A DNA stretch of 64,000 bases, from assembly GCA_002070945.1 (NCBI GenBank), contig MWEG01000041.1:1-64000 (forward strand), read 5' to 3'. Source of the stretch: Lentisphaerae bacterium ADurb.Bin082 (GTDB lineage Bacteria > Verrucomicrobiota > Lentisphaeria > Oligosphaerales > Oligosphaeraceae). The notes under the pieces are model-generated. The model saw only the letters and a program-made list of their open reading frames with translations, was not told the origin of the DNA and ran no database searches. Both the position numbers and the translations under genes were made by a program. Shown here in pieces: positions 1 to 6,987 of this stretch; positions within the stretch are counted from its first letter, which is position 1; each line of letters starts with the position of its first letter.

Positions 1-153
1 GGATGAACGTCATTGGAAATGTCATGGTTTCGGTCGGAAACTACAAGTGTTCATCACAAAACTTCGCACATTAACGAAAAATCCGGGAAAAGCGTAAAAT
101 ATATAATTTACACCATGTTGTTGATTAGTCACGTCACTTTTATGCAGTTGCAA

Positions 154-182
154 TTGCCCGGCTGGGCGGTAAAGTATAAAAT
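154..182 (+). promoter_or_regulatory. Candidate sigma70-type promoter for the epimerase gene
   Basis: TTGCCC at 154-159 and TAAAAT at 177-182 are separated by 17 bp, about 63 bp upstream of the ATG at 246. The region upstream (60-130) is AT-rich. The call rests on the sequence match only. Confidence 0.4.
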
Positions 183-245
183 AGGAGCGCAGGCAGCGGC
201 CTGGCGTTGTCATCCGTTCATCATCCAGGAAGAGGAATCATCATC

Positions 246-1181
246 ATGGCGAGAAAAGTGATTGTCTTTGGCGCGTCGGGAGAGATCGGCGGCCGTATTG
301 CGCGTCTGGCGGTTGATGCAGGGCACCGTGTTTACGGCGTCACCCGCGGGCAAAACAAGCGCGACATGGTGGACCTGGCAGGCGTTGAAATGATCCACGG
401 CGATAAGGGCGACCCCGAGTTCATGAAATCGCTGGGCAAGCGCTTGCAGTATGACGCGGTCATCGACTCAGTGCCGAACATCGGCACGATGGACCTGATC
501 CGCAAGCATTTGCCAGCCGCCGAAAACGTCTTCTTCTGCAGCTCAACCGGCACTTTCGTGCCATTGCTGTATATGCCGGCGGACGAGCTGCACCCCTGGC
601 GCGAAGAGACGTCGGTCAACTTCTATCCGCAATGCCTCCGCGACGGCGCCGCCCTGGACTTGTATGCCAAGGGCGGCTTCCCAATTACTATTTTCCGGCC
701 TACCAACATCATTGGCCCAAGCCGGGTGCCCCTGGAGCTGTGGGGCGCACGCGACATCAATTTCTACCGTCGACTCAAGGCTAACGAGCCGATCAGCATA
801 CCGACCTGCGAGAACATCCTGTTGCAGTCGGGATACAACTGGGACCTGGCCTCGGCCTTTGTCCTTGGACTGGACAAGCCAGACGCCGTCCGCGGGGAAA
901 TCTTCATCATTTCCTGCAAGCGCGCCATCACCCTGGGAACATATCTCAAGACCGCCATGGACTTCCTAGGCAGCACTTCCAGGATTACCAGCGTGTTGCC
1001 AGAAGAATTGATGCGCATCTACCCGGAAGTGACCTGGAAGAACCGCCTTGGATTCCTCATGGAACACATGTGCTTTGACATCAGCAAGGCAGAGCGAGTC
1101 CTTGGCTATGCGCCTAAGAAAACAGCCCAGCAAGGCCTGATCGACGCCCTGCAATGGTGCGTTGATACCGGCCTGCTCTGA
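246..1181 (+). CDS. NAD(P)-dependent epimerase/dehydratase family protein (extended SDR)
   Basis: Cytosolic Rossmann-fold enzyme of about 311 residues. The dinucleotide-binding loop GASGEIGG lies about 8 residues from the start, and the protein continues in the NAD-dependent epimerase pattern, with a FRPTNIIGPSR stretch near the substrate pocket. The ATG at 246 was chosen over an upstream in-frame ATG at 207 because an AGGAAGAGG ribosome-binding site sits 10 bp before it and the Rossmann strand begins right there. A clear YxxxK catalytic pair is not obvious, so the exact reaction (isomerase, reductase or dehydratase) cannot be given. The gene stands alone, followed by a 288 bp gap before a glycosyltransferase. 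A role in nucleotide-sugar metabolism would fit that neighbour but is inference. Confidence 0.8.
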   Translation: MARKVIVFGASGEIGGRIARLAVDAGHRVYGVTRGQNKRDMVDLAGVEMIHGDKGDPEFMKSLGKRLQYDAVIDSVPNIGTMDLIRKHLPAAENVFFCSSTGTFVPLLYMPADELHPWREETSVNFYPQCLRDGAALDLYAKGGFPITIFRPTNIIGPSRVPLELWGARDINFYRRLKANEPISIPTCENILLQSGYNWDLASAFVLGLDKPDAVRGEIFIISCKRAITLGTYLKTAMDFLGSTSRITSVLPEELMRIYPEVTWKNRLGFLMEHMCFDISKAERVLGYAPKKTAQQGLIDALQWCVDTGLL

Positions 1182-1255
1182 ACTAACTCGGCGCTGCTAG
1201 CTCCAGGGCGCATAAATGTGGCCCCAGCAGGACTCCAAAATTATATGTCATCTCA

Positions 1256-1294
1256 CCCAGGGCGGCACACGCCAAGGGCGAGCGACGCCCTGGG
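1256..1294. repeat. Inverted repeat in the epimerase-glycosyltransferase gap
   Basis: CCCAGGGCG at 1256-1264 pairs perfectly with CGCCCTGGG at 1286-1294. It could serve as a transcript-end hairpin for the epimerase, but no T-tract follows. The gap also carries a degenerate copy of the GTAGTTCAAGC repeat (about 1365-1385). Confidence 0.45.
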
Positions 1295-1396
1295 CTGGTA
1301 TGGCGCGCCTGTTGGGGCTTTTGCCGCTACGCGGCTGTGGACATGGTGGACAGTGGTTGCCGTATATAGTTCAAGCTACAGTTTCTCGCCCCTAAC

Positions 1397-1440
1397 GAAT
1401 GATGAATGACAAATGCGCCTCATCCTTCATCATTCAGCCC
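1397..1440. repeat. Heptamer palindromic element (short copy)
   Basis: GAATGAT units are followed by the centre AAATGCGCCTCA and then inverted ATTCATC/ATTCAGC units ending in GCCCC. This is a short copy of the element seen in fuller form at 34793-34869, 39589-39670 and 47371-47438. It ends just before the ribosome-binding site of the next gene. Confidence 0.6.
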
Positions 1441-1469
1441 CTTGCCCCTATTCCGAGGAACCCTTGCGT

Positions 1470-3311
1470 ATGGCTCGCATTCTCTTCATTGCCTGCGGAT
1501 ATGATGGCGGTCGTTCTGGCATTTCAGTATATATGCGTGAAATACTCAAGCGGCTGGCTGGTGCGCATGACGTCACCGTCGTCTGCACCGAGGCTGACCG
1601 CGCCACCATCCCGGCTTATCCGTCGCTGACATTCCAGGTTCTGCCGCGATGGCTGAATCGGCCTGCCTTCAATATGCTCTACGTCCTGTTCGCCATTGGT
1701 TGGCGCCACCGGAAGGACGACTTTGATTTTCTGCTGCTGCCTGCCGCCAATCGGCGTGCGGTGTGGCGGTCAAAATGGCCCTGCGTTGCGGTTGTACACG
1801 ACTTGTCGCAGTTTCATGTTCCGGCCAAATACGACCCTTTCCGTATGTTCTATGTCAAGCGACTGCTGTCATGGGCGGTGCGACGGCTGACGCACTGCGT
1901 AGCGGTCAGCGGCAACACTGCTGCTGACGTGGCTCAGTACTGGAGCTTGGCGCCAGAACAGATCACGGTTCTCTACAACGGCATTGACCGCGAGCAGTTC
2001 CATTCAACGCCGCCATCTGACTCGCAGGAGGTGCTGGCGCGGCATGGATTGACCAAGCCGTATATCCTGTACGTCGCCCGCCTTGAGCATCCGGGCAAGA
2101 ATCACCTCCGTCTGTTGCAGGCATACGAACAGCTCCCGGCTGACTTGCGCCAGCAGTATGAACTCGTCCTTGGGGGCGCAAAGTGGCACGGAGCTGAAGT
2201 GATCACCACCTACGCCCAGGCTTCGCCCTGCTGCGACTCCATCCGCTTTCTTGGCTTTGTCCCCTCGACGGACCTGCCCGCGCTGTATCACGGCGCCGCG
2301 CTCTACGTCTTCCCGTCCCTCTATGAGGGCTTTGGACTCTCCGTGCCGGAAGCTATGGCCTGCGGAACTGTGGTCGCCTGCTCCGCTAATTCGGCTCTTG
2401 GCGAAGTCGCTGGCAACGCTGCCATCACCTTCAACCCGGAATCAGTCCCTGGCTTGACTGCGGCTATGCTTCGCGGCTTGACTGACGAAGCCCAACGCCG
2501 TCGGCTGCGCGAACGCGGCTTCCGGCGCGCCCAGGACTTTGACTGGGACTATCACGCCGCCGAACTCGTCAAACTGGGCCTGACCACCTGGCGCCGCCGC
2601 CATCGCCTGCTCGGAATTATCTATGACAACGTCAGTATGACAGAAGCCCTCGACGACATCTTCAGCTCCTTGCAAAACCGAGTACGCCGAAAAATCGCCT
2701 TTGTCAACGCCGATTGCTTCAACAAGGGCTTCGTTAACCCGGCGTATCGCGAGCTGCTGACGCATTTTGACCAAGTCTATCCCGACGGTTCTGGTGTCGC
2801 CTTAGCAGGACGGCTGCTGGGCCAGCCGGTCAAGGCCAATGTCAATGGCACCGACATGCTGCCGCTGCTGGCGGAGAGGGCCGCCAAGCAGGGCTTCTCG
2901 CTGTATCTGCTCGGCGCCAAACCCGGCGTCGCCGAAAAGATGCGTGACAACCTGGTTGCGCGCTTTCCCGAACTCCGCGTCGTCGGCTGCCATGACGGCT
3001 ACTGCCTGGAGAATGTTGAGGATGACATCAACCAGGCCAAACCCGACCTGCTGCTGGTCGCGCTGGGCGTACCGTTGCAAGAGCAATTCATCGCCGACCG
3101 GTTCGCCTCGCTCCAGGCCGGGGTGATGATCGGCGTCGGCGGCCTGTTCGACTTCTATTCCGGCAACATGCCGCGCGCACCCCGCTGGCTGCGGCGATTA
3201 GGACTGGAGTGGACGTTTCGCCTGGCCATGGAACCCCGCCGCATGTTCCGCCGCTACGTCCTCGGCAATCCGCTCTTTGTCTGGCGAGTTCTCCGGCATG
3301 GCAGGAGGTGA
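1470..3311 (+). CDS. Fused glycosyltransferase: GT4 domain followed by WecG/TagA/CpsF (GT26) domain
   Basis: Predicted bifunctional cytosolic glycosyltransferase of 613 residues. Residues 1 to about 370 are a GT-B fold GT4 enzyme, with the sugar-nucleotide signature YEGFGLSVPEAMACG near residue 285. Residues about 380-613 are a complete GT26 domain (NVNGTDMLPLL, a GVPLQEQ stretch, GVGGLFDFYSG and the Arg-rich tail MEPRRMFRRY). GT26 enzymes add a sugar to a lipid-linked acceptor in surface-polymer synthesis, so the fusion probably makes two successive linkages on one lipid intermediate. The ATG at 1470 follows CCGAGGAA; an in-frame ATG at 1413 lies inside a repeat. It is convergent with copA and there are no other polymer genes adjacent. 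Confidence 0.85.
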   Translation: MARILFIACGYDGGRSGISVYMREILKRLAGAHDVTVVCTEADRATIPAYPSLTFQVLPRWLNRPAFNMLYVLFAIGWRHRKDDFDFLLLPAANRRAVWRSKWPCVAVVHDLSQFHVPAKYDPFRMFYVKRLLSWAVRRLTHCVAVSGNTAADVAQYWSLAPEQITVLYNGIDREQFHSTPPSDSQEVLARHGLTKPYILYVARLEHPGKNHLRLLQAYEQLPADLRQQYELVLGGAKWHGAEVITTYAQASPCCDSIRFLGFVPSTDLPALYHGAALYVFPSLYEGFGLSVPEAMACGTVVACSANSALGEVAGNAAITFNPESVPGLTAAMLRGLTDEAQRRRLRERGFRRAQDFDWDYHAAELVKLGLTTWRRRHRLLGIIYDNVSMTEALDDIFSSLQNRVRRKIAFVNADCFNKGFVNPAYRELLTHFDQVYPDGSGVALAGRLLGQPVKANVNGTDMLPLLAERAAKQGFSLYLLGAKPGVAEKMRDNLVARFPELRVVGCHDGYCLENVEDDINQAKPDLLLVALGVPLQEQFIADRFASLQAGVMIGVGGLFDFYSGNMPRAPRWLRRLGLEWTFRLAMEPRRMFRRYVLGNPLFVWRVLRHGRR

Positions 3312-3332
3312 GATGAACTGCGGAAAACTTAG

Positions 3333-3350
3333 GGTGGACGACCGTCCACC
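3333..3350. terminator. Perfect hairpin between convergent genes
   Basis: GGTGGACG and CGTCCACC form an 8 bp perfect stem with a 2 bp loop in the 83 bp gap between the glycosyltransferase and copA 3' ends. Its GTGGAC/GTCCAC arms belong to a motif found in several other gaps. A terminator role is likely from position but there is no T-tract. Confidence 0.4.
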
Positions 3351-3394
3351 ATGTCCACCACGTCTACAATAGTATTTGGAGTCCTGTAAGGGCG

Positions 3395-5674
3395 TTATGG
3401 CTGCGGCGGACGCCAACGCCGGAGCCGCAGCGCATTCCCGATCACGACCAGCGAACTGCACGCCATTGCCAACGCCGCGAAAACAGGCCGAAGCGACGGG
3501 CCGCCAAACAGCGCCGTGAACACCCCGGACGCCAGCGGAATGCCGGCCGCATTGAAGGCAAACGCCCAAAACAGGTTTTGCTGGATGACCCCCAGCGTCG
3601 CCCGGCACAAGGCAATAGCCGCAGCCACGTCCATAAGCTGCCTGCCGGTCAGGACGATGTCAGCAGACTCGATGGCAACGTCCGCGCCAGCGCCAATCGC
3701 GATGCCGACGTCAGCCTGGCTCATGGCAGGGGCGTCGTTGATGCCGTCACCGACCATGGCGACAATCGCCTTCTCCGTCTTTTGGATGTCCTGGACGATG
3801 AGGGTCTTGTCCGACGGCAGCAGCTCGGCCCGGATGTCGTCAATCCCGATTTGGTTAGCGATTTCGGCGGCGACTTGGCGGCGGTCGCCGGTGAGCATGA
3901 TAGTCTTGACGCCCATCCGGTGCAGGGCATCGACGGCGGCGGCAGCGTCTGACCGCGGCTGGTCTACGGCGGCGAGGAGGGCGAGCAGTTCGCCGTCGAC
4001 AGCGACATAAATCAGCGACTGGCCTGGGCAGGCTGGCGGCGACCATGCCCCTGGCAGGACGCCGCGCTCGGCGAGGAAGCGCTGGGTGCCGAGGAGCAGG
4101 GTGTGCCCATTGACACGGCCTTGAAGGCCATGACCTGGTTCAGCCTGGACGTCCTGCGTTGGCGGCAGCTCCAGGCCGCGGCGTTTGGCTTCGCGGACAA
4201 TGGCTCGGCCCAAGGGGTGGTTTGACTGCTTTTCGATGGCGGCGACCATGGCAAACAGCTCGTCTTCGCTGAACGGCCCGTCTGGCTTCGTATGCAGGCC
4301 AGTGAAGTTCGGGTTGCCGCTGGTCAGGGTGCCGGTTTTATCGAAGACCACCGTCTGGATTTTGCCGGCTGATTCCAGGGCCGAGCCGCTTTTGATGAGA
4401 ATGCCGAACCCGGCGCCTCGGCCGATGCCGACGATCAGGGCAATCGGGGTGGCCAGGCCGAGGGCGCAAGGGCAGGCAATGACCAGGACGGCCAACGCAT
4501 GGCGCAGGCCGGTTTCCAGCCCGGCGCCAGACAACGTCCAGCCAAGAAAACTAAGCCCAGCGGTTGCCAGCACACCCCACACAAAGTACCGGGAGATGAT
4601 GTCGGCCAGTCGGGCGATGGGGGGACGGCTGCTTTGGGCCTCGGCGATGAGGCGGATGATGCGAGCCAGGACTGTGTTTTCGCCGATTTGGGTGGCGCGC
4701 ATGGTGATGGTGCCGTCAAGGTTGATGGCGGCGCCGGTGACAGTGCTGCCAGGGCCTTTTTCGACCGGGATGCTCTCGCCGCTGATCATAGACTCGTCCG
4801 CCGTGCTGCGCCCTTCTTCGACGACGCCGTCAGCCGGGTAACGTTCTCCGGGCTTGACGCGGAGTCTGTCATTCACGCGGATCATGGCTGCGCCAATGCG
4901 TTTTTCGCGGTTGTCGGCGTCAACTAAGGTCGCGGTTGCGGGCGCCAGTTCCATCAGTTCGCGGATAGCGCTGGAGGCCTGGTGCTTGGAACGGTTTTCC
5001 AGGTATCGTCCCAACAGGATTAGGGCGATGATCATGCCAGCGGAGTCAAAGTAGAGATGCCGGTCGTCTCCCCGGTGCGGGATGAGCAGCAGCATCGCGC
5101 TGTACAGGATAGCGGCGGCAGCGCCCAGGGCAATCAGGGAATCCATGTTCGGCGTCAGCCGGGCCAGCTGCCGGAAGCCGGTTTTGAAGATACCGCGGCC
5201 AGCCAGCAGAATCGGCAGCAGCAGGATAATCTGCACGAGGGCGTTAAAGCGGCCCAGGTCGGGGAACGGCAGCTTGAATGCGAACATGTCGTGCATAGCC
5301 ACATACGCCAGCAGCGCAGCAGCTACCAGCGCGATAGCCAGCTGGCGACGCTGGGCCGGACGCTCGCCTAAGGCAAACCCTAGCCCGCTGTTGCTCGGAA
5401 TGAGCTCCTCAGTAGTCGGCAGGAAGCTGTCGTCAAGCGGCTGCGAACGCATGCCAGTCCGGCTCACCAGGACAGCCTGGTATCCGCAACTTTTCACGGT
5501 GTCAGCGACTTCCGGGGCTGAAAGGATTTGGTCATCAGCCGTCAAGGTCAGCTTGTTGGCGGCGATGTTGACGTAGACATCAGTGGCGCCTGCCAGCTTG
5601 CTGACCGAGCGTTCGATAGTGGCAGCGCAGCTGGCGCAATGCATTCCGGTGATGTCGAAAGTCAGTCTGGACAT
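3395..5674 (-). CDS. copA: Copper-type heavy-metal P1B ATPase
   Basis: Membrane pump that exports soft-metal ions (Cu+ most likely) at the cost of ATP; 759 residues. One N-terminal HMA domain carries GMHCASC (Cys13, Cys16). The transmembrane CPC is at residues 401-403, the phosphorylation motif DKTGT at 445-449 and SGES at 298-301, with the SNHPLGRA nucleotide-site HP motif and GDGINDAP following. The seventh membrane helix reads FAFN rather than the usual YN pair of Cu+ pumps, while the MxxSS of the last helix is kept (MACSS). Copper remains the best call; silver or another soft metal is possible. It is the last gene of a minus-strand run after era (99 bp gap), with a GCAGG site before the ATG. 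No copper regulator is nearby. Confidence 0.9.
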   Translation of the reverse strand: MSRLTFDITGMHCASCAATIERSVSKLAGATDVYVNIAANKLTLTADDQILSAPEVADTVKSCGYQAVLVSRTGMRSQPLDDSFLPTTEELIPSNSGLGFALGERPAQRRQLAIALVAAALLAYVAMHDMFAFKLPFPDLGRFNALVQIILLLPILLAGRGIFKTGFRQLARLTPNMDSLIALGAAAAILYSAMLLLIPHRGDDRHLYFDSAGMIIALILLGRYLENRSKHQASSAIRELMELAPATATLVDADNREKRIGAAMIRVNDRLRVKPGERYPADGVVEEGRSTADESMISGESIPVEKGPGSTVTGAAINLDGTITMRATQIGENTVLARIIRLIAEAQSSRPPIARLADIISRYFVWGVLATAGLSFLGWTLSGAGLETGLRHALAVLVIACPCALGLATPIALIVGIGRGAGFGILIKSGSALESAGKIQTVVFDKTGTLTSGNPNFTGLHTKPDGPFSEDELFAMVAAIEKQSNHPLGRAIVREAKRRGLELPPTQDVQAEPGHGLQGRVNGHTLLLGTQRFLAERGVLPGAWSPPACPGQSLIYVAVDGELLALLAAVDQPRSDAAAAVDALHRMGVKTIMLTGDRRQVAAEIANQIGIDDIRAELLPSDKTLIVQDIQKTEKAIVAMVGDGINDAPAMSQADVGIAIGAGADVAIESADIVLTGRQLMDVAAAIALCRATLGVIQQNLFWAFAFNAAGIPLASGVFTALFGGPSLRPVFAALAMACSSLVVIGNALRLRRWRPPQP

Positions 5675-5773
5675 GACGACCTGCGGCGAGTGAGGGTGAA
5701 TCAGATGGAACTGCTGGGCAGCGAGAACGACCGCCGGCGCGGCTCCTAGGCCAGAGCCGAGAAGCCGCAGGCA

Positions 5774-6697
5774 TCACTCCAGCAGCTTGAACTCCTGGAG
5801 CAATTTCTTTTTCTGGCGCCAATCAGGCGCGACTTTGACGAATAGGCAGAGGGTGATGGGCGCGCCCGTGAACGCTTGCAGGCGTTGCTCGGCGGATTCG
5901 CGGATGCGGGCGATCTTCTGGCCGCCCCGGCCAATGATGATCGCCTTGTGGTTCTCCCGTTCAATGTACAGGGTGGCGTCAAGGCGCAGCCGGTTGCCCT
6001 TTTTCTTCCAGGAGTCAACGGCGACCGCCACGCTGTGCGGCACTTCCTGGCGCAGTTCCTCCAGCAGGGCTTCACGGATCAGCTCGGCGGCAATGTCCCG
6101 CTCGCTGGTGTTGGTGATATCATCGTCCCCATAGAGGAACGGCCCTTCCGGAAGCATCGCCTTCACTTGTTCCAGCAGGGCCTCCGAGCGAACCCGGTCA
6201 AGGGCGACAATCTCCAGGAACGGCGCGTCAGGCAGGCGCTGGCGATAAAAGGCCAGGCTGCGGGCAATGTCCGCAGCCGACGCTACATCCGTCTTGTTGA
6301 CGGCAAGGATGGCTGGCTTGCCGCAGCCGGCGGCCAGACCGGCGGTCAGCTCGTCTTCGGCGCCTGGCTCGCGAGTCGGATCAAGCATGACGACTAAGAG
6401 ATCAGCATCCTCCAAGGCGCGGGCAATCGCTTTGTCCATCGCCTTGTCAAGCTCTAATTTGCCGACATGGACGCCGGGCGCATCCAGGAAAATGATTTGC
6501 GCGTCCTTGTCCGTATGGATTCCCAGCAGGCGTTTGCGCGTGGTCTGCGGCTTGCTTGAGACTGCGGCCAGGCGCTGGCCCAGCACGGTGTTCAGCAGGG
6601 TTGACTTGCCCGTGTTGGGACGCCCCAGGAGGGCGACGTAGCCGGTTCGACCGAAACGCCGCTGATCGCGGCTATTGCTGCTAGTTGCGGCAGTCAT
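5774..6697 (-). CDS. era: GTPase Era
   Basis: Ribosome-associated GTPase that binds 16S rRNA during 30S assembly; 307 residues, the usual family length. G1 is GRPNTGKS at 25-32, G3 is DAPG and G4 is NKTD, followed by a C-terminal KH domain with the GRGGQKI RNA-binding loop. The start overlaps the end of the preceding Lrp-domain gene by 4 bp (ATGA arrangement), which implies translational coupling. Confidence 0.96.
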   Translation of the reverse strand: MTAATSSNSRDQRRFGRTGYVALLGRPNTGKSTLLNTVLGQRLAAVSSKPQTTRKRLLGIHTDKDAQIIFLDAPGVHVGKLELDKAMDKAIARALEDADLLVVMLDPTREPGAEDELTAGLAAGCGKPAILAVNKTDVASAADIARSLAFYRQRLPDAPFLEIVALDRVRSEALLEQVKAMLPEGPFLYGDDDITNTSERDIAAELIREALLEELRQEVPHSVAVAVDSWKKKGNRLRLDATLYIERENHKAIIIGRGGQKIARIRESAEQRLQAFTGAPITLCLFVKVAPDWRQKKKLLQEFKLLE

Positions 6698-6972
6698 GAT
6701 TTCTCGCCGAAGATGTCCTGCAAATTGTAGGTGGAATGGCTTTCCAGGGCGAACAGGGTCTTGGTCCGTTCAACGCCAGGCGCGTTGACGATCTGGTTCG
6801 TGATCAGCCTGGCCAGCGTCTCATTGTCCTTGACCCGGATGACCGCCACCATGTCGTACTCGCCGGCTACGATGTGGATTTCCGTGACGCCGCGGTGCTT
6901 CAGCAGGGCGCGTACCGTCTCATGCACTTTCCTGTCCTCGACGCTGATCAGTACAAAGGCTGTGACCATCAT
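6694..6972 (-). CDS. Stand-alone Lrp/AsnC ligand-binding (RAM) domain protein
   Basis: A 92-residue protein made only of the alpha-beta RAM sandwich of Lrp/AsnC regulators (AFVLISVEDRKVHETVRALL, then AGEYDMVAVIRV). The N-terminal helix-turn-helix is absent, so it cannot bind DNA in the usual Lrp way. Family members of this kind form ring oligomers that sense amino acids or modulate full-length Lrp proteins. Two ATGs lie 3 bp apart (6972 and 6969); the AGGAGG site spaces better to 6969. It sits 15 bp after ptsP and overlaps era, so ptsP-RAM-era look like one transcript. Confidence 0.85.
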   Translation of the reverse strand: MMVTAFVLISVEDRKVHETVRALLKHRGVTEIHIVAGEYDMVAVIRVKDNETLARLITNQIVNAPGVERTKTLFALESHSTYNLQDIFGEKS

Positions 6973-6987
6973 GGCCTCCTGGGTGTT

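Noticed and set aside
13..261. Short open frames at the left edge
   Set aside because: No homology and no ribosome-binding site; the region looks like the promoter area of the epimerase gene.
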